DNA of 64,000 bases from Chlorops oryzae (GCA_020466095.1 CM035808.1:24132296-24196295); one strand, 5' to 3'. Counted from the first letter of the stretch, positions 20,397 to 33,956 are shown. Numbers and translations are program-made. Notes: a model not told the origin generated them from the sequence alone.

Positions 20397-21169
20397 ACAA
20401 GTAAGAAAGCTAAAGTCGGCCAAGCCCGACTTTGAAATACCCAGCGTCCCGACATTATGAGCGCACTATGTTTTGCTTCTCTATTTGTGGGAGTGGCAGT
20501 GGGAGGGCAACATAAATTATTTCACTACACCTTTCATTCGCCTTGGTGAACCCATGTTCCGAATTTGAAGCTTCTACGCCTTTTACTTCGGAAGTTATGA
20601 AAAATCTTCATTTGTGGGCGTGGCAGTGGGCGGGCTACATAAATTTTTGTTCCTACACCTTTCATTTGCCTTGGTCAACCTATGTTGCGAATTTGAAGCT
20701 TCTACGCCTTTTACTTCACAAGGTACGATAAGCCCTTATTTGTCGGCTTATTTGTGGGCGTGGCTCGAGGAGGACGGCTTCCATTTTTTTCTAGGATATG
20801 TCCCTTTTCGTAGTTTACCAGTACACCAAATGTCAATGGAATGTGTTGAGTGGTTCTCAAGTTACAAGCATTTTACTGAAAACACAATAAATTCATTTGT
20901 GGGCGTGGCAGTGGGCGGATGTCTCCAATTTTAATTAGGATCATACTCGGACCCCGATATACATGTGTGCCAAATTTCGACTTCATTGGTTCAGCCGTTT
21001 CGGAGGAGATCCGACCACGGACGGACGGACAGACGGACATGTCTAAATCGATTCAGTTTTTGATCCTGATCATTTCTATATATATTTTTCTATATCTCCG
21101 GAGCTTAATTCTCCCTGTTACAAGATTTACACAAAACTAATATACCCCGCTTACGCTGGGTATAAAAAT
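20397..21169. mobile_element. Repeat with ACAAGTAAG start and GGTATAAAAAT end
   Basis: The element begins ACAAGTAAGAAAGCTAAAG and ends GCTTACGCTGGGTATAAAAAT. ATACCCAGCG near 20440 is the inverse of CGCTGGGTAT near 21155. Inside are four imperfect blocks of about 125-145 bp, each opening with a version of GTGGGCGTGGCAGTGGGCGG (about 20488, 20614, 20752 and 20899). Toward the right end it has repeated GGACGGAC and GACATGTCTAAATCGA. A related unit lies at 61215-62133. No ORF is present; the superfamily is not certain. Confidence 0.6.
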
Positions 21170-22816
21170 TAGGGCAAAGTGTGAGTTTCCTTCTTTTTTA
21201 ACCTTGGACCACTTGAAGCAATAGGAGTCCAGAGGAAACAAACGCCCTCTTCAGGCCTGTCCATGAGTCACATACTAATATCAGTAACATTCCTCAGTTT
21301 TTAGTAATTTCTCAGGCATTCTTTTAAAACAAAAAAATTACATTTTAAAAAGGGTTTTTTCGGAAATGACTTTCCTACATAAAACTGAGCGACAGGGCAT
21401 TTTTGAAAGTCTTTAACGACCTTCAGGTCAATGCAGAAAAACCAGTCGCTGAGAGAGACGAAGAGAGCTTTGAAGTTTTTTCATATTCTGATATACTCCT
21501 TGGAACAGTTCAATAAAAGATACGAGAAGGATCTCGGTCCTTAAAAGAAACTTTTAGAATCCCTTCAAGACCTCGTTGCCCTCGTTGCTTTAAGAAAATA
21601 GGGATTAAAAGTCAAGACAGGAAAGCAAAGAGCTATGTTAACTTATTTTTCTTCCTTAAAATCTGTGTTCATAAAGGCGGCGATATTCATGATATACTAT
21701 ACACTGGCAAATTTCCAAGGACGGTGAGAGTTTTCAATAGTGAAAGAACACTTAACTAAGTAATTCAAACGTGGGACGGAAATTTGAGCGCCATCGGGAG
21801 TGAAATGGCATAATTCCTGAGTAAAAATATAAATGAAAATACTAAATAAATAACATAATTGAATTAGAAAAAAAAAAAATAAAAAGACAAGTAAGAATAA
21901 ACACCAACTGTTCTAATAATAAAAATAAAAAACAAATACGAAAAAAGACACAATTTCTCAGGCAGGAAGCGATTTTCGTAGCTAAATAGTTAAAAGCGTA
22001 ATTGTTGGAACGACTGAAGAATGCTATCGTGATTTTCGCCTTTTAACTCGACGTCACATAAAGTCCAAGGGAAAACGCTTTCAAAAGGAAAACAAAAACA
22101 AATGTTCAGTGAAGAAAGGCGCCGAACGTAAAACGGAAGTGCACAATAATGGGGAAAACCCCTGAAACAATATAACACATTATAGTGTCCCTGAAATTGC
22201 TAAAGGTTTTTTTTTTGTTCTTCCACTTCCGGGAATTTTCACTTCATGCAACATTGCTCTGACGCCTTCGGAAAATTTTCCACTTTTCGTTTCGTTTCAT
22301 TTTCTTATTTTTTTCACGAAATTCAACTTGTTCCTTACTGCGTGAATATTGCGCCTGCCCCCGACCCACGTTTGCGTTGATGTTGATGTTTATTGTTGCT
22401 TGCTTGCAGTAGGAGCAGCGGCAACGGCAGTGGCAGCACCATAAGTTGATAATGATGTCGACCCTCAAGATGGCGTCGCTGATTGTTTCAGTTTTGTTGG
22501 AAGCGCTCACGAATCTAGCATGACATCTTAAATGGTTAAGATGCTCCGTTTGCGATAAAGTTGGAATGACTCAAAGCGGAAAACGGATAAGGTACCTACA
22601 GGCAGCTAACGAGCCATTTGCGTTTAGCATTCAGAGGGTTTTCACTTTAAAGCTTATGTTCTCAGCGCTAGTCTAAGGATTAAAGTGTTTCTTTGCTGCT
22701 TATCAATAAGAATTCTCGCTTCAATCATAAGAGAAAATAACAAAACCTCAGATTTGAATTCTTCAAAATTTCCATAAACAAACTCTCGATGTCAATTTTC
22801 GAAGAATTGTCAAACA

Positions 22817-23000
22817 AGTTTGGCAAAAAATTGCCGTAAAATGGCAGAAAAATGGTAAGAAAAATGATCAAAAATGGTAAAAAAATTGAAGAAATTTTTT
22901 GAAAAATTGACGAAAAATGATTCAAAAATTGCCGAAAATGGTCGAAAACTGGTCGAAAAATTGTCAAAAAAGGTCGAAAATGGTCGATAAATTTATCAAA
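22817..23000. repeat. Degenerate short tandem repeat (GAAAAATGG/TCGAAAA type)
   Basis: About 180 bp of drifting 10-13-bp units, variants of GGTCGAAAAATTG and AAAAATGGTAA. The apparent 80-codon minus-strand frame with many FLPF/IFL words is produced by this repeat. Confidence 0.6.
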
Positions 23001-26000
23001 ATATTGTGAAAGTATTGACGGAATACGGATATAGACTACTTTTGAAATTTTTTTTCATTAACTAATGTCAGAAGTTATCTGCCCTTCAGCTCGAGAAACT
23101 TTATCAGCAATTTGCTGCTTTGAAAATCGTTTCCAAAAAGCATAAGTAAGTTTTCACTTTACCACTGGCACAATTTCCTGCAGGGTAAGAAAACTTTTTC
23201 CCAAACTCAATACACACGTAGGTACATTGAAGTTGGGAACCTCTGAATTATATAAATACACTAATTTATTGTCTTTAAATGGCTTAGTTTGACCTAAGGC
23301 CCCAAGCCTTCACCACTACATAGACCCGTCAAAATGTTTTGCACAATAGCATGAGAAAATTTCAGAAGGGGTCAAGGTCTAGAAAAATATTTTTTCCTTA
23401 AGACGTCTTATGTCACGCTATGCCGCAATTAATAATTGCTCAACTGACAATAGTTTTGATTCTGGTGATTAACTTAAGGCCTTTTCCCTTCCCTCTTTGT
23501 TTGGAAATAAACAATAGAGTTTTTTTTTATAGAACTTTGAATTAAAAGTGACCATTGAAAATTAAGTCCTACCACCAATTTTTATTTTTTTTTTGTTTTT
23601 TTGCAATAATTAAACAAAGATTTTCAATCACAAAAGCATTTTTATAAAGTATTACAAGTGCTGAAGAGAGACATATTCCTTGCAAGCATTAACGTGAGTT
23701 AGAGATAAAGTGGTGAAATAAACTTTCGGAAACCAGGAAGAAATCTCCTGCATTTTCGATAGCCAAATCCTTAAACACGTTTCAGCACTCAGGCGCAATT
23801 CAAGTGGAGTGAGTGACACGAGCCAAGCTGCTACATTTATAATTCAATTGAAGGGGATTTCTCACTTTCGTCGTAATGAAGTGCACATGAGCAGGGAGTT
23901 TAAGAATTAAAGGAAATCATTAAAAAAAAGAATTCCTATCGAAAATAAACCTTTTTTTTTGTAAGTAGGTACATATATGCATTGATAAAAAATAGAATGA
24001 AGTCTCCAAGTCCACACGTTGCTGTGGATTTAATTATAATACACACAAGAAAAATTGTCACATGAAAAATGTAGGTGAATACATAAGTAGTTTAACTATA
24101 GTAAATGAATAGTGACTTTAGTGTCTCTGTAGGTGGCAGCACGCGGCCAATAAGCCAGTGCCAGACAAAATAATTGAGCAAAAACAAAAAAAACATTCTC
24201 CAATTATTGAGATTAAAAGAAAGTACCTTCTAACGGCCTACTTGCAGAATTAAATCCGAAAAAATTCCACCTTATTTGAGTCATTTCTAGCGATTACATT
24301 CAGGCCTTAAAATGCCAAGTTCGGACCTGCGCTGTCTTAATAAAATTAATTGAAAAACAATTAAAAGTTTTTTCTTCTTTTCAAAGGAACAATTAAGTGT
24401 TTCGAAAGTAAAAGTTTTCACCATTTATTTAATTTCCATATCAATCAACCTCAAGATTCGCCGATGTCTGCGTATAAGAAATTGCACAATGAAATAAACG
24501 TAAAAAAAAAATGACAAACGATAAAAGAAAATTGTTCCTTTTTAAACAAATTCCATATAATGAGCTGATGAACTCTGTATTTACCATTAAACGTCATATG
24601 CATGGGTTCAGCAGAAGCACCATCAGTGTCTGTGGACACGTCCCCAACGAGTACTTCGAACAATTCCCAAACAGACACAACACACATCAGACAACATATC
24701 CCCACCCCGATTCAATAAGGACAGATAGTGTGGTCTCTCGAATTCAATTTCCACATTTATCTACAGAATTGGAGACTAAAAAAAAAAAATAAAAATATAT
24801 GAAATAAAACAAAAAGCGTGATACAAAAAGGAAATAAAAACGGGAGAAGAAAAATATTAAAAAGGGAAAATAAAAAAAAACGAACAGAACGCGACAAAAA
24901 ATATGAGATATTGTAGGATATTAATTTCGTTTTCCGCCAGCAGACGTCCTTTCGCTTTATGTGAACAATGCAAGGTGTTGCAGTTTTTTCGTTGGAATAA
25001 TAAATCGAAAACGCTGGATCCACCCGAAGAAGACAATGAAGCAATGGAAAAAGCGCATTTCTTTCAATATTGATATCGAGGAATCACGCCAGGCATACAC
25101 CCACACAGGCACGCACACACACACACGTACATATGTATGTATGGGTATATACGTCCTCACGTACGTTTTTATAACGCTTCGAAAACAAAAGTTTGTCGTG
25201 GATTTCGTGCATTTAATTGAGAATATTTGACTGAGAATCGCTTCAATTTTTATATACTTTGTCCTTTTTTTTCACGTTATCGATGCTCAAATCATTATAA
25301 CGCCTTCGATAAAACAAAATGTTATGTCGTGCGACATTTTGTGACATTTAAATAATTTGCCAGAATATTTATAGACATTATGATATTAGTTTCAATCGTA
25401 CGTGGGTACTTAAAATAAATTTTTTTTATTTTCTTTTCGTTTTCCTTTCGCCACTGGCCACAAGATCCCATTTGAGCCTTTATGAAATTGTATTTGCACA
25501 TTTTTGAATTTAAATCAAATTTTCTTTACAGAAATTTCAAAAAGACAAAAAAAAAACCTAGTTTGATAGTTTCCAAGCCTCGTACAGTGGGACTTTTAAA
25601 ATAAAATATTTTCTTTCCATTTGATTTTTCTGTGGACCATCGTTCAAAGTGCAGAGACGATATCATTTCACATTAAAATTGACCCCAAGCAAAAAAAAAG
25701 TGGACAAGTAAAACGGCTAAGAAGATTCCAAGTCAACGGAAAATTGAAGCGCTACATTCAGCTTTGGTCGCACTTCGAAATGAGGATAAAGACATTTTTA
25801 CAGCAGAAAATTTTGAGTTTAACTGAGAGTCGCGCTGTTAAGGAAAGAACCTTGGAAGGGACTTTTCACAAAAAAACTTTACATGAGGAATTAAATAGGG
25901 GGTTGGGATGAAATTTATATACTGCTTGCCATTGTATTTCCAATTTTTTTAAGGCTTTTGAAATCAGAAATGTACCCCTGACACACTCCATTCCTTCCGT

Positions 26001-26146
26001 ATCCTTCCTTACTATTACCTATACAGTATTTTTTGACAATATGAAGCCTCTCAATCCTGAAAATGTCTAGTATCTAAAATTATGCTAGTATACAAATAAT
26101 TGATTTCTATTCCTACTGAAGATCTAAAAGCTTTTTTCTTATATAC

Positions 26147-26218
26147 TTTGGCCTTCTAAACACGAAAAAAATATTTAAAAATTTTTGAAAATAATTTTTT
26201 CGTGTTTCGAAGGCCAAA
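26147..26218. repeat. 72-bp palindrome
   Basis: TTTGGCCTTCTAAACACGAA at 26147 pairs with the inverse of TTCGTGTTTCGAAGGCCAAA ending at 26218, around an AT-only centre. The stem is about 25 bp with one or two mismatches. It is probably a minimal MITE. Confidence 0.6.
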
Positions 26219-27836
26219 ATCTTTAAGGAAAGTACATTTAGGTCTACTGTGATGCTGTAAGCTAGTGTTATTCAAAGAAGCTGTCACAGCAAATATCACT
26301 TTAAATAGTAACGATTTACTCATCTTTTTTTCACTGAGAATAAGAATAAAATTGAAGCCCATTTTGTAGCTATGTAGTCAATCAGACGCATCAACAGTGG
26401 GCACGGTTCTTTAAAAAACCTCTTTTGACGTTTAAGACAGTCCAAAACTGTATATTGTCAAATATTTATGTATGTGGCTATTCCATTCCTCCAGGAACCT
26501 GAGAAAAACATTCTCCAAAACTTCCAATATTGAGCGCCCTCTAAAAATTGATATGTCATCCAGAGCAGTTAAGGACACTCAAAAAAATAAAATCACATAA
26601 AATAACAAATGCCACCACAAAAATTACTTTCGATGCGTCACTATATCGTAAATAACCAAAAAAAAAAAAAAAAAAAAATTAGATGTAAAAAAATAAAGTC
26701 GGATGTAGGAAACCGGAATGGCCATAAAAAATTGCGGCGATGTTATTTCATGAAAGTTGAGACATCTTGCTGTGCTAAATTGAAATTGCGGTCCTGAGGC
26801 CATAACTTCGGTTATCAATACACCATATTAGTGGGTTTTAGGTAGAGAGATGTGACTGCTCTGCGAAAGGACGAGCTTGTTTTTTCTTCTATTCCTGCTA
26901 CAGCTTCTGTTGAGCATCCTTAATCAACGCCAGCTCAATAACTTGTTCCCGGAATCATCTCCTCTTCAACTTTGACGCCTCCGAAGAAGTCCTTGGTGGA
27001 AATGATTGCGATTCCATCTAGTTGTTTTTTTTTTGTCATGTTTTAAGTGACCAATGGACATTTTATCGACAGCTTACTTGACATCGTCGTTCCAAATGTT
27101 TTCTTACTTCTCGCACTTTTCCATTTTTTATTTTCTTTTCTTTTATTTAATTTTTTTTTTTTTTTTCGTTTTGTTTTGGTTGTCCTTTCCACTTTATTAC
27201 TGCAATTTTTTTTTTTTTTTTTGGTGCGATTTTAAGACTTATCCTTGCAACGGATGTAGGAGTTGTTTGAACTTTAAGTGGGCGATTGTGAAACAATAAA
27301 GAGCAATGGTTTACTTCGAATGGCTCCGAATAAAGGACTTTTATTCTTTGAATTGGAAGAAAACGGAAGTTTTGGACTGTGGAAAACTTGGCTAAGCAAT
27401 TCGATGATTTCGGTGAAGGAATGTTTGATTGTGGGACTAAGGACTGTTCGCTTATGTAGTTATTGTGGTTGGAAAATATTTTCAAAAAGTTTTCCAAAGG
27501 GCATAAAAAATTGCTTAATATCCATTTTTAGCATCATATTCAAAGAGCTTTCGCTTCGAAGGACACCAAAAACCAAGTACATATAAGAGTAGATACTTTT
27601 CTTTGTTCTTCGTTGGCTTTTTATTTGGATTCTTATTTGGTGTAAATATAAAGAAAACCATATTTATGGTTCGTTTTAGCAATCAGGACATCTTGTTTCA
27701 TGTTAAAATTTTGAATAAAGCCAAGAGAGCATCGAAGAAAATCAGGGAGTTTTTTTTTGGGTTATTATTGAAATGGCAGGGACACAGTTAGGTGCACATA
27801 TGCCAGGATAAAACTTTTGCAGTAATATGTAAAGGA

Positions 27837-28056
27837 CGTTTAAATGACCGTCGTCAGGATTTTTTTCGAATTTTTTAGGTTGGACCGATTTAGCTTTGTT
27901 GAACTTGTCCAATACGAGTGCCATTGAGTACTAATATTTTTCCTTGACACACGTTTAGACTTAGCGATAAACAGGATCAGATCCTTAGTCAGGATTAGTT
28001 TTGTTGTATTGAAATTGAAATTTAAGGATAGAAAACGTTTAAATGACCGTCGTCAG
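27837..28056. repeat. Pair of 22-bp direct repeats
   Basis: CGTTTAAATGACCGTCGTCA followed by GG occurs at about 27838 and again at about 28036, about 198 bp apart. The sequence between and around them is otherwise unrelated. The origin is unknown. Confidence 0.6.
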
Positions 28057-30499
28057 GCTTCTGATGCGAGCTACACTTGGTGATTGGAGCCAGCTCATAA
28101 CGCGAACAAGGCACGGACAACCTTCTCAATCGAATTTCCGCATGCAACTGATTCAGGGAGTTTTGCAAGCAAAACTTTATTAGAGATCATTTAAGAATTT
28201 GAAATTTTTTTCTACATTAAAGCAAGATACTTAGATGAATGCTATCCACTATCCACGCATGACTGTATTCTAGCAGCATATTGAGTTTTACTTAATTTAA
28301 GTGCGAATATAAATAATTTTTAATAATCTTAAGAGCCTTAGTGCTTATCTCCTTAGAATAGTCATAACTCCTTTATATCCCTGAGCTATAATTTAATTTC
28401 GCTCTCCCCAAGAGTCTTTAAAAAAAGGGCAACTCATTTGAATTGTTTTTTTTTTATGCCTTGAAAAACGTAAATATTGCCAGTAGCACCTCAGATTATA
28501 GTACGCGGCGCAGGTGTTGGGACATTGCAGGAACAAACGCGACGCAAACGAGTTTACTTAAGCGTCACACAGCGCAAAAAAGAGCTTATCTAGAAAGTTA
28601 CGACTGTATTGTTGTCTTTATTGTTATTATTGTTGCTGTAGCTGCTGCTGTTGCGTTATAGTTGGTGTTCCGAAAGTCATTGTTTTAAGCGGCCACCGAG
28701 GATTTGCCTTACCCACAAAGCCCAAACATTTATAAAAAATATAAAAAATTTCAAATATATTTTAGCCAACAACGCTTTAATGCATCTTAAAATATGCACC
28801 GTTTTATTTATGATCGCTTTGCTCGCGAGATACAAATATGATTTTATTATTTCTGTTTTCATACGAGAACGCGGAAAAATATGAAGAAATTTTTAATCAA
28901 ATAAAAATGCTCGCTGAAGCAATTCCGGGAATAAAATTGGCCCCTTACAAGTCAAGTGGAATTTCTCAAACGAGTTCCTTTTCTATGAAGTGGTTTTTTT
29001 CTTTCGATTTGCTTCAATAATTCCTCGGGGCTTCGACAGCATGAATGTAGATTCCGCAAACAAGCAATTAATATCCGGAATATTATAAAAAGCCCGCAGG
29101 CTAGGGATGCCAACAAAACGAGGCAATAAAGGCGGCAATGGCATTCGATTTTGTAGTCCGATCGAGAGGTGAGGCGAGGCGAGGCGACTGCGTAAGACGA
29201 AGTAATGACATCATGCTGCTCTCGAAATTTCGTTTGCGAACAGCCCCCAAGAGGTCTTAATTGTGTAAATTTGTGGTTGAAGCCGAGATTTTTGCGAAGC
29301 TAATGGAATTTCTAAAAAAAAAAACCAAAAAAAAAAACAAAAATCTCTAATGGAAATAGAAATTTTATTATCGAACCACTTGAAATAGAAATGAACAAAA
29401 TGAATTAACGATGAGTAGGGCAATTAAACTCGGATTAAATTATGAGAGAGAATTGCAATTTTTTCCATTAATTTTGAAGTAGTTGCAATGAATTTTGGGA
29501 ATAAAATTTTTTTATTTTTATACCAAGCCAATATTGAGAATACACCGAGAGTCCAACTGTCGCCTGTTATTGATAAAGGCGTGAACATTTTAAGGGTATT
29601 ATTTTAGTATTTAAGAGAGCTTTCTTTCAATCTTTGAAGCAGAGTAGCCAAAGAGTTTTTCCATCAAGTTTGTTCTTGAATTTAACATTTTAGACACACC
29701 GTTACAAAAACAGATTGATATGCTGGGAGAGGGATAAATTGACAGGCATATAGATATAGGATCGAAGCTCATGATCGTCTCAATACCATTAGTCACTATG
29801 TGTTCTAGGACTTCTTATCCCAGCTGTACTAATTTCAAATATACAGTGTATTGGATTCTCCGAGCCGTGAATTTATAGAGGGATCGACTAAGGACTGAAA
29901 ACCCTCCCGGTCCAAAATACCTCGACGAAGCCCTTAACTGCCCAAGTACGATCCATTTGCGGTGATGTAAACAGCTGATATAATAGTTTGAAGTAAAAGA
30001 TGGAAACACCCGAAAAAAATGAGCCCCAAAAGCTTTGAAAATTATGCTTCAATTGGTATAATAACCTCCACAAAAAGACTTAAGGACATTGAAAGCTTGT
30101 AGCCTGAATCGGACAGCTTCAATTTTAAATATGAAAAAAAAAAAAAATCCCAAAATACAAGACTTCAAATAAAAGAATATGAAAAAGGAAAAGAAAAAGT
30201 AGAAAGCGAAAAAATGAAAGAGGATTTTTTCTTTTAATTTCTACTGTGAAATCATTGGAATAAGGACTGAATTTGTTTGTTTTTTTTTTAACATAAGAGA
30301 GAGAGAGAGAGAGAGAGAGCGTGCTTCAAATATTTAATTACTCCAAAATTCAAACTATAGGACTATGAACTATGATGATCCGAAAAGGAGCGATAAAAGA
30401 CTCCCAACGGAACTCTCCGACGTAGTGCTATAAGTGCTATCGTGCTTCAAAAACAAGTCTAGGGAGCATTTAGGGAGACCAAATGACAGTTCCTTAAAC

Positions 30500-31676
30500 T
30501 AATAAAGCTTTTTATGACACTTTTTTGATTGATTGATTCAGTTTTGTTTGAGAGCTTGTCAAAGATGGACATCAGCAAAGAGAAAATTCGCTACATTTTA
30601 CAGTTTTTCTTCGATAAGGGAGAAAACGCAAGCCAGGCGGCTGAAAATGTGAATAGCGTTTATGGACCTGATACTGTAACAGCCAATCATGCGCAATTTT
30701 GGTTTCGTCGATTCCATTCCGGTAACTTCGATGTCAAGGATGCACCACGCACTGGAAGGCCAATTGTCGAAAATGTCGATAAAATCATGGAAATTATCGA
30801 GTCCGACCGTCATGTTAGCACTGTTTCGATTGCAAAAGAGCTAAAAATTTGCACAAAAAACAGTTTGGAACCATTTGAATAAGGCTGGATACACAAAGAA
30901 GCTCGATGTATGGGTGCCACACGAGTTAACGTTCAAAAATCTTCTACCCGAATTTCCATCTGCGAATCGCTGCTGAATACCGCGACAAAATCGAACCCAT
31001 TTCTGAAGCGGTTTGGTGACTGGTGATGAAAAGTGGGTCACTTACGACAACGTCAAGCGAAAACGGTCGAGTTCGAAACACGGTGAACCGGCAGGAAACG
31101 GTGGCCAAGCCAGGATTGACGGCCAGGAAGGGTTTTCTGTGTGTTTAGGTGGGATTGGCACGGAATTATCTACTATGAGCTGCTCCCATACGGCAAAACT
31201 CTTAACTCGGAACTCTACTGTCAACAATTGGACCGTCTGAAGGAAGCAATCGCCCATAAGCGGCCAGCTTTGGCCAATAGGAGAGTAATTGTGTTTCCAT
31301 CAGGACAACGCCAGGCCACACACTATCGATAGTGACTCGCCAGAAGCTCCGGGAGATTTGGTTGGACAGGTTCTTCTGCATCCACCTTATAGTCCGGACC
31401 TGGCACCAAGTGATTACCATCTTTTTCCTGTCCATGGCGAACAATTTTGCTGGTGAAACATTCGCTTCAAGAGAGGCTTCTGAAATTCGACTGTCTCATT
31501 TTTTGCTAATAGGAACGAGGGCTTCTATGAGAGAGGCATAATTAAATTTACCTTTAAAATGGCAACAAGTTATCGAACAAAACGGCGCATATTTGACCTA
31601 AATCGGGTCATTCTAACTATCTTAAATAAAGCCCTCAATTTAATGCAAAAATAATGGATTTCTTTTTACTGCACCT
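30500..31676 (+). mobile_element. Decayed mariner (probably mellifera-type)
   Basis: The transposase remnant at 30565-31650 identifies a mariner. The right end reads ...TTTACTGCACCTAA at 31676, which fits a TTAGGTGCAG tip. On the left the expected matching tip is missing: sequence before the ORF (GACACTTTTTTGATTGATTG) is normal leader, but it joins MITE sequence directly. The element therefore lost its left terminus. Confidence 0.7.
30565..31650 (+). pseudogene. Mariner transposase, multiply frameshifted
   Basis: The first 105 codons are open (MDISKEKIRYILQFFFDKGE, FWFRRFHSGNFDVKDAPRTG). They form the paired HTH region of a mariner transposase. Later parts are readable only by changing frame: VPHELTF-like, VTGDEKWVTYDN, DWHGIIYYELLPYGKTLNS, FPSGQRQATHYR where the family has an HQDNA motif, and YSPDLAPSDYHLF-like near 31390. 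Stops and at least four frame changes show it is long dead. The motif set (GDEKW, HGIIYYE) is more like the mellifera than the irritans subfamily, so this is a separate lineage from the mariner at 17468. Confidence 0.85.
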
Positions 31677-31677
31677 A

Positions 31678-32038
31678 ATATTTAATTACGCCAAAATTCA
31701 AACTATAGGACTATGAACTATGATGATCCGAAAAGGAGCGATAAAAGACTCCCAACGGAACTCTCCGACGTAGTGCTTTTGCTAAGGCTTCAAAAACAAG
31801 TCTACGAGCATTTAGGGAGACCAAATGAGTCGTTTTTAAATTAATTATATCTGAAAGAGAGTCCAAAAAGACTCTTAACGAGCGTTCTAGCAACCAATAT
31901 AGATAATTTTTTAGACCCAAAGAGGTACACTTTTTCCATGCTAGGCTCCGTGCACTTTTCTCCCGAAAAAGTGCATAATTTCCGGTCCAGAAAAGGGGTC
32001 TTTAGGACCACCGTGCGGACTATTTTCGTTGGCTGGGT
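31678..32038 (-). mobile_element. CCCAGCCAACCA-family MITE, truncated
   Basis: Read on the minus strand it starts ACCCAGCCAACGAAAATAGTC at 32038 and carries the family's TAAAGACCCC, GGAGCCTAGC and GACTCTCTTTCAGATAT blocks. The opposite end is replaced by TTTAATTACGCC sequence next to the mariner. It is non-coding. Confidence 0.7.
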
Positions 32039-32039
32039 A

Positions 32040-33950
32040 TTGATGCTTTAGCGATAAATAGTCACTTAGTATGCAACAAAAGCTTATTGCTTTATTTTTT
32101 TCTTCGCCTGATTTTTATTTATTGTCCATAGAAGCCTTGATAAAATTGAAAATATGCTCCGCGTGATAGCGAAATGAGCGTTTCATAGAATTGTTTTTTT
32201 CATATTCCTTTTCGTTCAGTCGCTTGAATGCATTTTCTCGATTGTGATAACAAAACAAAGGAATTTTCCTTAAATGTGCACTGAAAGCTTCAAACCTAAC
32301 GAGAAAACTATCACTTTCTCTTTATGTTCAATTCTGCACGCAAAGATAATTTTGAAATGGAAATTCTTTTTCAACCGATTCTCTGTATGCATTTTCCACT
32401 TGCTCGAACTCCTGTTCCTGTTCGGCGCAATTTACTTTATTTATGTTTTCCACAACATTTTTTCGATTTTATTTTTATTTTTTTTTTTCAAAATAGGCTG
32501 CGCACTCCTGTGGAGTACGGGTATATAGGACAGTAGGGAATCGTTGCTGCTATTTCTATTTCTATTCCTAGTTCGATGGGTTCGCTTACATTTCCGCACC
32601 ATAAATATGGAAATGACAACTGCATCCGTCTGCCATGATTCTTTTATCGCTTATTTTCTACACCAACTTTTCCGTTTTCCGCTGTTTATTTTTCGAGTAG
32701 CAATGGAACTAGAAAAATTAGGGAACATTTTTTCTGCACTGAACATTTCAAAAGGAAATGCGAGAGTCGCCCGATTTGTTGGTGTTTTTTTTTTGGTTTT
32801 TTTTGTCGTGTTTTTTTTAGAGCCTTTCCGCCGGCAGCGCGTTGTAAAGTGCTTCGTGTACACTTGGTAGATTTTGCTGTATCATGACCTAAATGACGTT
32901 TAAAATTGAAGCCAAAAAAAGAAGAAAAAATTAAAAAAAAAAACGAGGAATGAAGAGGAAAATGTGAATTTTCACTGCCCCAGAGCAATGCTTGGGGCCA
33001 TTAGTATTTTTGCGTCGTTTAAATTGATGCCGATGGTCAATTTTGTGCTTAGTGCATGGTTAGCGTCACTTTATTGTCAACTTAAATGCTGCGTCAGTGC
33101 GAGAGAAGACCTCGGTTGTTTTCGCCACAGAATTGTGCCTTTTTCGTTAAAGATTTTGGAATTAAATTCTAGCAAGATAAATGTAAGAAAATTCTGGGCA
33201 TAGTCTTCAAAGTACGTTCGTTCGAGTCCAATTTTTATAAATTTTTGCTCAAATTACAGTCGAACCTGGATCTAATGAGGTCATCGTATAGCTAGTTTTC
33301 CCTCATACCAAACATATGAAGAATTTTTTCCTTAACGGAAAAGTATGACACTTCTAACTTTAGAAGAAAAGAATGTGTAGGAAACCCAGTAAAAAATTTA
33401 GGATCAAAGCCAAAATCGAGAAATAAGTAAAGGAGGAATGACTTGGCAATCCATTCGGAGTTTTAGCGCGCAAACGAAAATCGAGCGACGAGGAGTAATG
33501 AGTTCTACATCCCTTCGGAGTTTTTAAGAGCAGTCCTATATCCAGCAATGGAGGAGTACCTAATGACTTCTTCTTCCATTCGGATCTTAAACTTCTAAAC
33601 GAAAAAAATACCTGAATTTCGATATAGCAAACCCGGTATAGAGCGATAAACACATGACTAACAATCGACAGTGGCGAGGTCCAAATTCCACAACAGGCGG
33701 GATTAAAAACGAGAAAAAAACATATAAAAAACAAGATATTTGAAATTGTACACACTGAACAACCAAAAGATATTTGAAATTTTAAATAAATCACTTAGAA
33801 TATTTTTACTCGGGATAAGAAAAATCAATCCATTTTTGCTCTTTCAGGAGCTAATTGGTTATTGATAAATGAGATGATAAGATGAGATAAAAAAGATTAC
33901 TCACTTTGTGCGATTACTCTCACTGTCCTCTATTTTGAGTTGAGGTCGAA
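32040..33950. other. Gene-free stretch
   Basis: AT-rich sequence with T and A homopolymers (32480, 32790, 32935). ORFs here are Phe/Leu-rich shadows of T runs. No gene or RNA is supported. Confidence 0.4.
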
Positions 33951-33956
33951 AAGAGT

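Larger units (their letters stand above)
21170..30328. other. Long gene-free, AT-rich stretch
   Basis: I find no supportable coding region in these 9 kb. Visible structures are a degenerate short tandem repeat (22817-23000), CA/TG microsatellite at 25110-25140, a palindrome at 26147-26218, a long A run at 26660-26680, long T runs near 27025, 27150 and 27210, a pair of 22-bp direct repeats (27837 and 28035), and a GA repeat at 30297-30320. It may be intronic to the minus-strand gene whose first exon is at 49047-48985, but that is inference. Confidence 0.4.
30329..31835. repeat. Direct repeats of a MITE segment flanking a mariner
   Basis: 30329-30485 and 31677-31829 are near-identical direct copies, sharing for example CAAACTATAGGACTATGAAC and GATCCGAAAAGGAGCGATAA, with a few small indels. 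They are internal parts of the CCCAGCCAACCA MITE family. The decayed mariner lies between them. Confidence 0.75.

Noticed and set aside
25621..25911. 96-codon plus-strand ORF
   Set aside because: Chance open frame in A-rich DNA; no family features.
27837..28056. Very short LTR pair
   Set aside because: Only 22 bp are repeated and no gag/pol sequence lies nearby.
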